Shown here piece by piece: positions 6,799 through 15,800 of a DNA stretch of 64,000 nucleotides. The stretch is from positions 1 through 64,000 of the forward strand of contig NZ_BDBD01000025.1 of NCBI RefSeq assembly GCF_001612805.1. Reading direction: 5' to 3'. Position 1 is the stretch's first letter. Each line of letters opens with the position of its first letter. The position numbers and the translations under genes were made by a program. The DNA comes from Nocardia coubleae NBRC 108252. GTDB taxonomy: Bacteria; Actinomycetota; Actinomycetes; Mycobacteriales; Mycobacteriaceae. The notes under the pieces were generated by a model. It saw nothing but the letters and a program-made list of their open reading frames with translations, ran no database searches and was not told the origin of the DNA.

Positions 6799-9219
6799 AT
6801 GACCGAGACCTACGTGACCGATCCCCTGACCCGGCTGCACCGCGCGCCGATCCGCCCGAGCACGGTGCGCAGCACCTACCGCCTCCAGTTGCGTCCCGAC
6901 GCGCTCACCTTCGGCGATGCCCGGGCGATTGCCGAATACCTGCAGCAGCTGGGGATTTCGCATCTATACCTGTCCCCGATCCTGACCGCCGCGCACGGGT
7001 CGACGCACGGGTACGACGTCACCGATCCGACCACGGTGTCGGCCGCGCTCGGCGGGCCTGCCGGACTCAAGGCACTGTCGGACGAGGTGCGCAGTCGCGG
7101 AATGGGTTTGATCGTCGATCTGGTGCCCAACCACGTGGGAGTCGGCGATCCGCAGCAGAATCCGTGGTGGTGGGATGTGCTGCGGCTGGGCCGGAAGTCG
7201 CCGTACGCCAAGTACTTCGACATCGACTGGAGTCCGAGCAACGGTGCGGGTGGGCGGCTGGCGCTGCCGGTGCTGCAGAACGAGAACGACCCGGCCGCGC
7301 TCACCGTCGACCGGTCCGGTCCCGAACCCATGCTCGCGCTGCACGATCTGCGGTTCCCGATCGCGCCCGGCACCGACGGCGACAACGCGCTGCGCATCCA
7401 CGACCGCCAGCACTACCGGCTGGTGAGCTGGAAGGCCGGGGTGTGCACCTATCGACGGTTCTTCGCGGTGAACAGCCTGGCCGCCGTCCGCCAGGAGGAC
7501 CCGGAGGTGTTCGAGGCGACGCACCGGGAGCTGGCCGCCTGGTGCGAACACGACCTGATCGACGGTGTCCGGGTGGACCATCCGGACGGATTGGCCTATC
7601 CGAGTGCGTATCTCACGCGATTGCGTCGTCTGATCGGGCCCAAGCGGTTGCTGCTGGTCGAGAAGATCCTTGCCAATCGCGAACCGCTCGACGCCACTCT
7701 GCCGATCGACGGCACCACGGGTTACGACGCACTGGCCGACGTGGGCGGGGTGCTCATCGATCCGGCCGGTGAACCCGCGCTCACCGAGCTGTCACAACAG
7801 GTGGCCGGGCACGGCAGCGATCGCGCCTGGTTCGGTGAGACCGAGCACCGGATCAAACGGGCGGTCGCCGAAACCATTCTGGCCCCGGAGATCCGGCGGC
7901 TGGTCGCCGCGATCAAACGTGACGGCAACGCGGGCAGTTTCGACACCCTCGCCGTGAGCAACGCGACCATCGAGGTGCTGGCGTTCATGCCCGTGTACCG
8001 GGTGGATTACGCGCCGCTGGCCGGGATGACCGCGGCGGTGGTCGCGGAGGTGGAGAAGCGCAATGCCGAGCTCACGGCGCCGCTGTCGGTGCTGGTGACG
8101 GCGCTGGCCGTGGGCGGGGAGGCGGCGACGCGGTTCAACCAGGTGTGCGGGGCGATCACCGCGAAAGCGGTGGAGGACACCATGTTCTATCAGGGTGCAC
8201 GGCTGGTGTCGCTGCAGGAGGTGGGTGGGAACCCGGCGCGCTTCGGCCACTCGGTCAACGATTTCCACCTGTCCAACAGTGAGCGCTCGCAGCGCTGGCC
8301 GGCGACCATGACCGCGCTGTCGACGCACGACACCAAGCGCGGCGAGGATGTGCGCGCCCGGATCGGTGTGCTCTCGCAGGTGGCCGAGCTCTGGTCGGAG
8401 CGGGTGCGCGGCTGGCTCGAAACCACACCGGCGCCCGACGGTGCCACAGCATTGTTCCTGTTGCAGAACATGTTCGGGGTGTGGCCTGCCGACGGCCGGC
8501 CCGCTTCGTCGGTGCCGGGGCTGCGTGACCGGTTGCATCTGTTCGCGGAGAAGTCGATCCGGGAGGCGGGGACCAAGACGTCGTGGGAGGAACCCGACGC
8601 GCAGTTCGAGTCGGCGGTGCACGCCTGGCTCGACGCGGTGATCGACGGGCCGGTCGGCACCGGGATCGGCGATCTGGCGCACGAGCTGGCACCGCATGCC
8701 TGGTCGGACGCGGTGTCGCAGAAGCTGCTCCAGCTGTGTGCGCCGGGGATTCCGGACATCTATCAGGGCACCGAGGTGTGGGAGGACTCGCTGGTCGACC
8801 CCGACAACCGGCGGCCGGTGAACTTCGCGGTGCGGGCGGGGATGCTCCAATCCCTCACCGACACACCGACTCTCGACACCACGGGGGCGGCGAAGATGTG
8901 GGTGGTCGCCTATGCGCTGTGGTTGCGGCGGGAGCGGCCGGAATGCTTCGTCGGCGGGATGTACCGGCCGTTCTACGCGGTCGGTGAGCACGCGCACCGG
9001 CTCGTCGCCTATGGGCGCGGGCCCGCCGGGGAGGCGCCCGAGGTGATCGTCGCGGCCACCCGGCATTCGGTCGGGTTGGCCGCGACGGGGTGGACCGACA
9101 CCACCCTGCCCCTGCCCGAAGGCACCTGGACCGACAGGTTGACCGGCAACACCTATGCGGGCACCGTGCGGCTGGACACGTTGTTCACCCGGTTGCCGGT
9201 CGCGCTGCTGGTGCGCTGA
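6799..9219 (+). CDS. treY: Maltooligosyltrehalose synthase TreY
   Basis: Intramolecular transglucosylase that turns the reducing-end alpha-1,4 bond of maltooligosaccharides into an alpha-1,1 bond. The 806-residue protein begins with STYRLQL, typical of TreY, followed by YLSPIL, HGYDVTDP, LVPNHVG, DGVRVDHPDGL (nucleophile Asp) and LLLVEKIL (acid Glu). The C-terminus has PGIPDIYQGTE, WEDSLVDPDNRRPV and HDTKRGEDVRAR, all TreY hallmarks. I use ATG 6799, 7 bases after treX; the open frame extends upstream but that part is out-of-frame treX. A bidirectional terminator follows. The product is the substrate of TreZ, encoded 9.4 kb away. Confidence 0.95.
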   Translation: MTETYVTDPLTRLHRAPIRPSTVRSTYRLQLRPDALTFGDARAIAEYLQQLGISHLYLSPILTAAHGSTHGYDVTDPTTVSAALGGPAGLKALSDEVRSRGMGLIVDLVPNHVGVGDPQQNPWWWDVLRLGRKSPYAKYFDIDWSPSNGAGGRLALPVLQNENDPAALTVDRSGPEPMLALHDLRFPIAPGTDGDNALRIHDRQHYRLVSWKAGVCTYRRFFAVNSLAAVRQEDPEVFEATHRELAAWCEHDLIDGVRVDHPDGLAYPSAYLTRLRRLIGPKRLLLVEKILANREPLDATLPIDGTTGYDALADVGGVLIDPAGEPALTELSQQVAGHGSDRAWFGETEHRIKRAVAETILAPEIRRLVAAIKRDGNAGSFDTLAVSNATIEVLAFMPVYRVDYAPLAGMTAAVVAEVEKRNAELTAPLSVLVTALAVGGEAATRFNQVCGAITAKAVEDTMFYQGARLVSLQEVGGNPARFGHSVNDFHLSNSERSQRWPATMTALSTHDTKRGEDVRARIGVLSQVAELWSERVRGWLETTPAPDGATALFLLQNMFGVWPADGRPASSVPGLRDRLHLFAEKSIREAGTKTSWEEPDAQFESAVHAWLDAVIDGPVGTGIGDLAHELAPHAWSDAVSQKLLQLCAPGIPDIYQGTEVWEDSLVDPDNRRPVNFAVRAGMLQSLTDTPTLDTTGAAKMWVVAYALWLRRERPECFVGGMYRPFYAVGEHAHRLVAYGRGPAGEAPEVIVAATRHSVGLAATGWTDTTLPLPEGTWTDRLTGNTYAGTVRLDTLFTRLPVALLVR

Positions 9220-9222
9220 GAA

Positions 9223-9250
9223 ACGCGGGACCGCCTCGGCGATCCCGCGT
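9223..9250. terminator. Bidirectional hairpin after treY
   Basis: ACGCGGGA and TCCCGCGT form an 8-bp stem with an inner CGCC/GGCG extension, lying in the 35-bp gap between the convergent treY and membrane-protein genes. It lacks a long T-run, as is common in actinobacteria. Confidence 0.7.
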
Positions 9251-9254
9251 CCGT

Positions 9255-9671
9255 TCAGCGTCGCAGGCCCAGGTATTGCAGGGCGGCGAAGGCGCCGACC
9301 GTCATCGCCTGCATCACGGCCCACACGGCGCCGACCGTCGTCAGATTCAGGGCGCCGGTGACGACCGCGGCGAGACTGGCGAACACCCAGGCGGCGTTGC
9401 CGATCGCGACACCGGCCGCGGCTGGCCGGTTGATCGGCGACCTGGCACCGATGACGGCGACGGCCAGGCCGTAGGCGGTGAGGAAGGCGCCGATCGCCAG
9501 GCTCGCGGTGGTGTCGAGGCCGAGCAGACGCTCGAGCGGGCCCGCGAGGGCGAGGTAGGCGATGCCGTTGGCGCCGGTGACGACGGCGTCGGTGCGCAGC
9601 GACAGGCGGAGCAGGTTCTCACCCGAGGTGAGCAGGGCGGACAGGCGGCCGGGGCGGGTGACGGTGGTCAT
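9255..9671 (-). CDS. Small integral membrane protein, unknown function
   Basis: A 138-residue protein with four hydrophobic stretches (roughly residues 30-50, 57-77, 83-103 and 110-130), so predicted to span the membrane four times. The ATG has a good AGGAG 7 bases upstream. It is 28 bases after the SnoaL-like gene on the same strand, so the two probably form an operon, divergent from the LuxR-type regulator. I do not recognise a specific family; it resembles the many uncharacterised four-helix actinobacterial membrane proteins. Confidence 0.75.
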   Translation of the reverse strand: MTTVTRPGRLSALLTSGENLLRLSLRTDAVVTGANGIAYLALAGPLERLLGLDTTASLAIGAFLTAYGLAVAVIGARSPINRPAAAGVAIGNAAWVFASLAAVVTGALNLTTVGAVWAVMQAMTVGAFAALQYLGLRR

Positions 9672-9699
9672 GGCGGATCTCCTGGTGTGTGAAGGGGTT

Positions 9700-10056
9700 T
9701 CAGGCGGCGGCGGGAACGTGGTCGAGGAAGCCGTAGACGCGGTCGATGCGGCCGTCGACGAGGACGGCGACGTCGAAGCCGATCACCACGGCGTCACCGT
9801 CGGCGGGGCCGAGGCCCCAGGTGAAGCGGACCTGGTCGTGGTGGGCGTCGACCGGGCCGGCCAGCCGGAAGGTCCAGTCGGGGAACTGGGTCTGCACGCC
9901 GGCGATGGCGGCTTCGAGTTCGGCGTGTCCGTTCACCGCGACCATCGGGTCGACGTAGCCGACCTGCGGGGTGAACAGCCGGGCGACGGCGGAGCGGCGG
10001 GCGCCGGGCTCGCGAGTGTTCCAGGCTTCCAGGTACTGCGCGACGACGGTGTTCAT
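9700..10056 (-). CDS. SnoaL-like/NTF2-fold protein
   Basis: A 118-residue protein with the NTF2/SnoaL layout: an N-terminal helix (VVAQYLEAWNTRE), the LFTPQVGYVDPMVAVNG turn, FPDWTFRLAG, and a C-terminal strand DGRIDRVYGFLDHVP. Members include small isomerases, hydrolases and binding proteins; the substrate cannot be predicted. GGAGG lies 5 bases before ATG 10056. It heads a two-gene operon with the membrane protein and diverges from the LuxR-type ATPase gene over 157 bp, which suggests control by that regulator. Confidence 0.85.
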   Translation of the reverse strand: MNTVVAQYLEAWNTREPGARRSAVARLFTPQVGYVDPMVAVNGHAELEAAIAGVQTQFPDWTFRLAGPVDAHHDQVRFTWGLGPADGDAVVIGFDVAVLVDGRIDRVYGFLDHVPAAA

Positions 10057-10213
10057 CTCGACCTCCGAAATAGTCTCTGAGCTGGTGTTTCGCTCGTTGT
10101 TTCTGCGATGACACCAACGTTATGGGTCGAGTGGGGGTCGGCGAATCAGTCGCCAATAGGTACTTTCGCGACGCGGCTACTGTCATCGCCGGTACGGCGA
10201 TACGGTTGAGCAC

Positions 10214-12898
10214 ATGCTGCACGGACGCGACGCCGAACAGGCCATGCTCGACGACCTGCTCGCCGGTGCGCGTGCCGGGCGCAGCGCGGCCCTCGTGATC
10301 CGCGGCGAGGCGGGAATCGGAAAGTCCGCGTTGCTGGATTACGCTGCGGCACAGGGCCTTCCGACGGCACGAAGCGCGGGTATCGAATCCGAGGCCGAAT
10401 TGCCCTTCGCCGCATTACATCTGCTGGTGAAACCGGGCATGGAACTGGTCGGGCAGTTGCCACCCCGCCAACGCGACGCACTCGAGGCGGCCTTCGGCCT
10501 CGGTGAGCACGCACCGGCCGACCGGATGCTCATCGGCCTCGCGGTGCTGACGCTGTTGGCCGAGGAAGCCGCCGACGGCCCGCTGCTGTGCATCGTCGAC
10601 GACGCGCACTGGCTGGACCAGGCCACCGCCGACGCGCTGCTGTTCGCCGCCCGCCGGCTCGATGCCGAGGGGGTGGTGATGTTGTTCGCCACGCGCACCG
10701 GTCCCGGCGATTTCCCGGCGCCCGGGCTGCCGGAGCTCACCCTGTCGGGTCTCGCGCCCGAGGCTGCCGCAGCACTGCTCGATGCGGGCGCGACCCGGTT
10801 GCCACCGGCCACCCGTTACCGTCTGCTCACCGAGTCGGGCGGGAATCCCCTTGCCCTGCTGGAACTTCCGTTGGTTGTCGGTGAGGGCGTCGTGGATGCG
10901 GCGAACCCGCTCCCCCTGACCCAGCGGTTGCAACTGGCCTTCCACAGCCGTATCGCCCGGCTCCCGGCCACCACGCGCACCGTTCTCCTGGTCGCCGCCG
11001 CGGCGGGCGCGGCGGAGATCGGACGAGTGCTGCGTGCCGCCACCACCCTCGGGGCGGACCTGCCGGACCTGCAACCGGCAAAGGACGCGGGCATGGTCGA
11101 CCTCGACGGCGGACGGCTCAGCTGGCACCACCCGTTGCTGCGCGCGGCGGTCTACCAGGGAGCGGCGCTGTCTCAGCGGCTCGCCGCCCATCGCGCACTC
11201 GCCGACGCTTACGCATCGGCAGTCCTCGACGACAACGACGCCGACCTGCGCGCCTGGCATTCTGCCTGCGCGGCAACAGGGCCCGACGAGGAGACCGCCG
11301 CCGCGCTGGAGAACACCGCCGATCGGGCGCGTCGACGCAATGGCTTTCACGGGGCGGTCGCGGCGTACGAGCGGGCGGCGGCGCTGAGCGTCGACAGTGC
11401 GGCGCGGGTGCGACGGCTGGTGCTGGCCGCCGAGACGGCTACCGAGGCCGGGCTCACCGAGCAGGCTGCGCGCTTGGCCGAGCGCGCGGCCGCCCTTGCC
11501 GGTGGTGGCGAGTACGAGCAGCGGCTCGAGCTGGTGCGGGCGCAAGCCGAGTTCGCTTCGGGTACACCTTCTTCCGCGCATCGGCGCTTCATGTCGGCGG
11601 CCCGTGCGGCGCGCAGGGACGACCCGGGAACCGCTGCCCGCATCCTGACAAGGGCGGTGCACACCGCCTGGTATCTCGGTCCCGCCGAGCTCGACGAGGT
11701 GGCCGGGTTCCTGACGACGTTGCGGTTGGCGGAGGACGACCCGGCCACGCCGATCGCGCGCTATCTGACCGGCTCGGTGTCGGGCAGGCGCACCACCGAC
11801 CTGCGTGCCGTCGTCGACGCCGCGCGCGCGGCAGGCGCCGACAGCCCCGCCGACCTGGTGCAGCTGTGCGGTAGTGGGCTCGTCGTCGGACAGGACGACC
11901 AGGTCGACGAGGTGGCCGCCGAACTCGTCGTCGAGTGCCGGGAGCAGGGGCGCATCGCCCTGCTCGCGCCGCTGCTGTTCTTCCGTGCCGAATGCCAGCT
12001 GTTCGGTGGACGGCCACGGGAGAGCCGGGTCGCCGCCGAGGAAGGGCTGGGGATCGCCCGCGATATCGGGCAGGCGCAGTGGGTCAGTCAGCTGCATGCC
12101 TTCCTCGCCTACTTGGCGGCGCTGCACGGTGACGAGCAGCGCTGCCACACCGAGGCGGAGCAGGCGGTAGCCGATCAACTCGGCGGGCCGATGGCGGTCG
12201 GGGCGTCCTGGGCCCACGCGGCTCGGGGACTGCTCGCGCTCGGCGACGGCAAGCTCGACCGGGCGCAGGCCGAACTCGAACATATGACGATCGAACCCGC
12301 GCGTCACCACGTGATCGGCCTGCGCACGCTGCCGGATCAGATCGAAGTCGCCGTCCGCCTCGGCGCCACCGACCGTGCGGACGAAGCCCTGACCAGGCTC
12401 ATCGAGTGGTCGGAGCGTGCCGAGCAGCAGTGGATCGCCGCCTTGGCGGCACGTGGGCGGGCGCTGCTGGCCGAGGATCCCGAACCGCATTTCCGCACCG
12501 CCCTCGTCGGCAACCGGCCTTTCGAGGAGGCCAGGACCCGCCTCCTCTACGGCGAATGGCTCCGCCGGGACAAACGCAAGGTAGATGCGCGCTCGCAGCT
12601 CGAGCAATGTGCCGACGTCTTCGATCGGCTCGGTGCCACGCCATGGCTCGAACGAGCACGAACCGAGTTGAGCGCCCTGGGCGTGGGGACAACCGCCCGG
12701 GCCGACGACGGACCGTTGAGCCTGCTCACACCACAGGAATCACAAATCGTCCGGTTGGCCGCGCAAGGACTGTCGAATCGGGAGATCGCCGCGCGGTTGT
12801 TCCTGAGTCATCGCACGGTCGGGCATCACCTGTACAAGGCCTATCCGAAACTCGGTGTGGTGTCGCGCGGCGAACTGAGCGCGCTCGACCTCGAGTGA
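10214..12898 (+). CDS. Large LuxR-family ATPase regulator (LAL type)
   Basis: An 894-residue regulator. The N-terminus is a STAND/AAA ATPase with Walker A GEAGIGKS (residues 31-38) and Walker B LLCIVDDAHWLD near residue 121. The middle is alanine-rich and helical, probably TPR-like. The C-terminal 60 residues are a LuxR helix-turn-helix: LTPQESQIVRLAAQGLSNRE then IAARLFLSHRTVGHHL. Such proteins couple an ATP-dependent signal to transcription activation. The ATG lies 7 bases after TACGGT (10201-10206) with no Shine-Dalgarno, so the mRNA is probably leaderless. The divergent SnoaL operon is the nearest candidate target. Confidence 0.9.
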   Translation: MLHGRDAEQAMLDDLLAGARAGRSAALVIRGEAGIGKSALLDYAAAQGLPTARSAGIESEAELPFAALHLLVKPGMELVGQLPPRQRDALEAAFGLGEHAPADRMLIGLAVLTLLAEEAADGPLLCIVDDAHWLDQATADALLFAARRLDAEGVVMLFATRTGPGDFPAPGLPELTLSGLAPEAAAALLDAGATRLPPATRYRLLTESGGNPLALLELPLVVGEGVVDAANPLPLTQRLQLAFHSRIARLPATTRTVLLVAAAAGAAEIGRVLRAATTLGADLPDLQPAKDAGMVDLDGGRLSWHHPLLRAAVYQGAALSQRLAAHRALADAYASAVLDDNDADLRAWHSACAATGPDEETAAALENTADRARRRNGFHGAVAAYERAAALSVDSAARVRRLVLAAETATEAGLTEQAARLAERAAALAGGGEYEQRLELVRAQAEFASGTPSSAHRRFMSAARAARRDDPGTAARILTRAVHTAWYLGPAELDEVAGFLTTLRLAEDDPATPIARYLTGSVSGRRTTDLRAVVDAARAAGADSPADLVQLCGSGLVVGQDDQVDEVAAELVVECREQGRIALLAPLLFFRAECQLFGGRPRESRVAAEEGLGIARDIGQAQWVSQLHAFLAYLAALHGDEQRCHTEAEQAVADQLGGPMAVGASWAHAARGLLALGDGKLDRAQAELEHMTIEPARHHVIGLRTLPDQIEVAVRLGATDRADEALTRLIEWSERAEQQWIAALAARGRALLAEDPEPHFRTALVGNRPFEEARTRLLYGEWLRRDKRKVDARSQLEQCADVFDRLGATPWLERARTELSALGVGTTARADDGPLSLLTPQESQIVRLAAQGLSNREIAARLFLSHRTVGHHLYKAYPKLGVVSRGELSALDLE

Positions 12899-12902
12899 CC
12901 GG

Positions 12903-13118
12903 TCAGCTGCGGGAAGGTGTGCTCGCGGCGCCGACGACCCAGCGAAGAGCCGCGACCGATGCGGCGGCGAGCACGGCGACCTGCGGCGATCCGACGACGA
13001 GCAGGAGCAGCGCGGCGACCACGAGCCCGGCGACCAGCGCCTCGAGCTTGTAGACCGGCCACGCGATGCCGGCGACGTCGACCGTCGCGGATGCTGTCGA
13101 TGGGGTCACCACTGCCAT
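12903..13118 (-). CDS. Small membrane protein, unknown function
   Basis: A 71-residue protein with two hydrophobic segments (about residues 22-40 and 44-62), ending 4 bases from the convergent regulator stop. I use ATG 13118 (MAVVTPST); the frame is open further upstream, but that part is low-quality and overlaps the promoter of the divergent gene at 13216. No known family recognised. Confidence 0.6.
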   Translation of the reverse strand: MAVVTPSTASATVDVAGIAWPVYKLEALVAGLVVAALLLLVVGSPQVAVLAAASVAALRWVVGAASTPSRS

Positions 13119-13215
13119 GCACACAGGATAGGCGCAAACAAGAGTTCGGTCCACCGAAACCTCACCGTCGGGTGAGGTCGGGAACATCACAGGCGGAACC
13201 GTCGTTGTGCTGGTC

Positions 13216-13650
13216 ATGCCACTGACAGGAGAGTACGCACCGAGCACTTCCGATTGGGCGCGCGAGCAGGCGGAGGCCTATGAGGCCTCCGGCGGTGCCG
13301 AGGCCACCTCGTTGCAAGGCAAACCGGTCATCCTGCTCACCACCAAGGGCGCGAAGACCGGCAAGCTGCGCAAGACACCACTGATGCGCGTCGAACACGA
13401 CGGCGAGTACGCCGTGGTGGCCTCGCTGGGCGGCGCCCCGAAACACCCCGTCTGGTACTACAACATCAAGGCCGAACCGCACGTCGAACTGCGCGACGGC
13501 ACAGTCAACAAGGACTACACCGCGCGCGAGGTCTTCGGCGAGGAGAAGGCGCTGTGGTGGGACCGCGCGGTGCAGGTCTGGCCCGATTACGCCGAATATC
13601 AGAAGAAGACCGACCGCGAGATTCCGGTCTTCGTGCTGACGCCCCGCTGA
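13216..13650 (+). CDS. Deazaflavin (F420)-dependent nitroreductase-family protein
   Basis: A 144-residue member of the Ddn/DUF385 family of split beta-barrel oxidoreductases that use reduced F420. Diagnostic stretches are SDWAREQAEAYEASGG at the start, GKPVILLTTKGAKTGKLRKT (phosphate-binding loop), MRVEHDGEYAVVASLGG and HPVWYYNIKAEPHVELRDG. Mycobacterial Ddn, which activates pretomanid, belongs here, but paralogues differ in substrate. I chose ATG 13216 because family members begin MPLTGEY; a GTG at 13207 is the alternative. ilvA begins 49 bases later with its own promoter. Confidence 0.88.
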   Translation: MPLTGEYAPSTSDWAREQAEAYEASGGAEATSLQGKPVILLTTKGAKTGKLRKTPLMRVEHDGEYAVVASLGGAPKHPVWYYNIKAEPHVELRDGTVNKDYTAREVFGEEKALWWDRAVQVWPDYAEYQKKTDREIPVFVLTPR

Positions 13651-13699
13651 CCGACCCGCCGACGCCGGACACCCGTGGCTGCCTCGGTAGCATTGTCGG

Positions 13700-15052
13700 G
13701 TGTCCTCCACCGTTGACGTCGCCGAAGTTTCCCTGACCCGTCCGCCGCTCACCGCGGACGAGATCGATGTGGCCGCGCAGCGAATTTCCGACATCATCGA
13801 GCCGACACCCCTGCAGTACAGCCCCCGCCTGTCGGCGAGCACCGGCGCGCAGGTGTACCTCAAGCGCGAAGACCTCACCGCCGTGCGCTCCTACAAGCTG
13901 CGCGGCGCCTACAACCTGATGGTGCAGCTCACCGACGCCGAACGCGCCGCCGGTGTGGTCGCGGCCAGCGCGGGCAACCACGCGCAGGGCGTGGCCTTCG
14001 CCTGCCAGGCGATGGGCGTGCGCGGACGCATCTACGTCCCGACGACCACCCCCAAGCAGAAGCGTGACCGCATCCGCGTGCACGGCGGCGAGTTCGTCGA
14101 ACTGATCGCGGTCGGCGAGACCTACGACGCGGCCGCCGCGGCCGCCGCCGACGACGTGGCCCGCACGGGCGCGACCATGGTTCCCCCGTTCGACGACCCG
14201 CGCACCGCGGCGGGCCAGGGCACCATCGCCGCCGAATTCCTCGAACAACTCGGTACCGCACCGGATCTCGTCGTCGTGCCGGTCGGCGGCGGCGGCTGTC
14301 TCGCCGGCATCGGCACCTACCTGCGCGAGCGCGCACCGGGCGCCGGTCTGCTCGGTGTGGAACCGGCGGGCGCGGCCTCGATGACGGCGGCGCTGGTGGC
14401 GAGCGGTCCGGTGACCCTGCCCGAGATCGACCCGTTCGTCGACGGCGCCGCCGTGCGCCGTATCGGTGACCTGCCTTATCAAGCGGCGGCGTCGTTCGGT
14501 GGCCGGGTCGTGTCGCACGCCTCGCTCCCGCTGCTCACCACCACCGAATCCCCCACCGGCACAGCGTCTTTCCGGATGATGCAGGTCGACGAGGGCGCCA
14601 TCTGCACGGCGATGCTCGACCTGTACCAGAACGAGGGCATCATCGCCGAGCCCGCGGGCGCGCTCGCGACGGCGGCGCTGGCCGAGATCGATATCGACCC
14701 GGGCTCCACCGTGGTGGCGCTGGTGTCGGGCGGGAACAACGATGTGTCGCGCTACGGCGAGATCATCGAACGGTCCCTGGTGCACCGCGGGCTCAAGCAC
14801 TACTTCCTGGTGGACTTCCCACAGGAACCGGGTGCGCTGCGCCGCTTCCTCGACGACGTCCTCGGGCCCGACGACGACATCACCATGTTCGAGTACGTCA
14901 AGCGCAACAACCGCGAGACCGGGGCGGCGCTGGTCGGCATCGAGCTCGGTGCCACCGACGACCTGGCCTCGCTGCTGCACCGCATCGAGGAGTCGCCGAT
15001 CCAGGCGGAACGCCTGGAGCCGGGCTCGCCCGCGTACCGCTACCTCACCTAG
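13700..15052 (+). CDS. ilvA: Threonine ammonia-lyase IlvA
   Basis: PLP enzyme deaminating threonine to 2-oxobutanoate, the committed step to isoleucine. The 450-residue protein has SYKLRGAYN with the PLP lysine at residue 66, ASAGNHAQG, the glycine loop VGGGGCLAGIG, and a C-terminal ACT-like regulatory part (about 345-450, starting LKHYFLVDFPQEPGALRRF) that binds isoleucine or valine in homologues. The GTG at 13700 has no Shine-Dalgarno and lies 6 bases after TAGCAT (13688-13693), so it is probably leaderless. It is monocistronic and ends 9 bases from the convergent tetR. Confidence 0.95.
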   Translation: MSSTVDVAEVSLTRPPLTADEIDVAAQRISDIIEPTPLQYSPRLSASTGAQVYLKREDLTAVRSYKLRGAYNLMVQLTDAERAAGVVAASAGNHAQGVAFACQAMGVRGRIYVPTTTPKQKRDRIRVHGGEFVELIAVGETYDAAAAAAADDVARTGATMVPPFDDPRTAAGQGTIAAEFLEQLGTAPDLVVVPVGGGGCLAGIGTYLRERAPGAGLLGVEPAGAASMTAALVASGPVTLPEIDPFVDGAAVRRIGDLPYQAAASFGGRVVSHASLPLLTTTESPTGTASFRMMQVDEGAICTAMLDLYQNEGIIAEPAGALATAALAEIDIDPGSTVVALVSGGNNDVSRYGEIIERSLVHRGLKHYFLVDFPQEPGALRRFLDDVLGPDDDITMFEYVKRNNRETGAALVGIELGATDDLASLLHRIEESPIQAERLEPGSPAYRYLT

Positions 15053-15061
15053 TGAGCCCGG

Positions 15062-15658
15062 TCAGGCTTTCTTCACGGCGTTGAAGATCAGCTCGCCGTA
15101 GATCCGCCACTGCTCGGGGTCGCGTTCCTGCTGGCGGAACAGACTGCCCGCGACACCACCGAGCAGTACGCGCACGTGTCTGGCCGTGACGTCCTCGCGG
15201 ATCACCCCTTGCCGCTGGCCCGCGAGGATGATCGACTCCAACGATTCCTCGCCCCGCGCGGGCGACGGCTTCTCGGTCTCGGGCAGGGCTTCGGCGAGGG
15301 CCCGGTCGTTGGCGAGGCGTTCGACGGTTTCGGCGAGCAGGTCGCGCAGGATCGTCAACGGGTCACCGCCGGCGTTCAGCTGGTCCAGGGCGGCGAGGCC
15401 ACGGCGGTAGAACCAGGCGCGCTGATACTGCGCCACCGCCTGCACCAGCGCGTCTTTGGTCGGAAAGCTGCGGTACACGGTCGCCTTGCCGACGCCCGCA
15501 CGAGCGGCGACCTGCGGAATCGTGGCTTCGATGCCGTGTTCGGCGAACACTTCGACGGCCGCCGCCACCACGCGCTCGTGATTGCGCCTGGCATCGGATC
15601 GCTTGGTGGACCAGTCGACGTCATGGTCGGTCGTCGGGTCGCACTCGGGAGCAGTCAC
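15062..15658 (-). CDS. TetR-family transcriptional regulator
   Basis: A 198-residue regulator with the N-terminal TetR helix-turn-helix (ATIPQVAARAGVGKATVYRS, then FPTKDALVQAV) and a ligand domain of about 130 residues. Its GTG start faces a DHA2-type exporter across 142 bp that contain two near-identical operator-like sites. The standard logic is repression of the exporter and itself, relieved by an exported ligand. The ligand is unknown. Confidence 0.9.
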   Translation of the reverse strand: MTAPECDPTTDHDVDWSTKRSDARRNHERVVAAAVEVFAEHGIEATIPQVAARAGVGKATVYRSFPTKDALVQAVAQYQRAWFYRRGLAALDQLNAGGDPLTILRDLLAETVERLANDRALAEALPETEKPSPARGEESLESIILAGQRQGVIREDVTARHVRVLLGGVAGSLFRQQERDPEQWRIYGELIFNAVKKA

Positions 15659-15718
15659 CCTGCGATTGTGCCGAATCGGACGTTCATGGCAGTCACAGCC
15701 TCACCCTCTTCAATAAAC

Positions 15719-15733
15719 GGACTCCAGGGTCCA
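15719..15733. promoter_or_regulatory. Operator-like site 1 of the tetR/exporter region
   Basis: GGACTCCAGGGTCCA, with symmetric ends GGAC-N6-GTCC, is 13/15 identical to a second site starting 31 bp later, which is close to three helical turns. A TATAGT -10-like hexamer (15735-15740) lies between them. Inferred TetR operator. Confidence 0.55.
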
Positions 15734-15749
15734 GTATAGTTCTCGATAC

Positions 15750-15764
15750 GGACTGCAAGGTCCA
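15750..15764. promoter_or_regulatory. Operator-like site 2 of the tetR/exporter region
   Basis: GGACTGCAAGGTCCA, the direct repeat partner of the site at 15719. It sits 36 bases before the exporter start and would block transcription if bound. Confidence 0.55.
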
Positions 15765-15800
15765 CTTACTGCGCGGAACCACACGGAGGCGTGAGCTCCC

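Noticed and set aside
10415..12607. A 730-codon open frame on the minus strand
   Set aside because: Antisense to the LuxR-type regulator, whose motifs are clear; GC-driven lack of stops.
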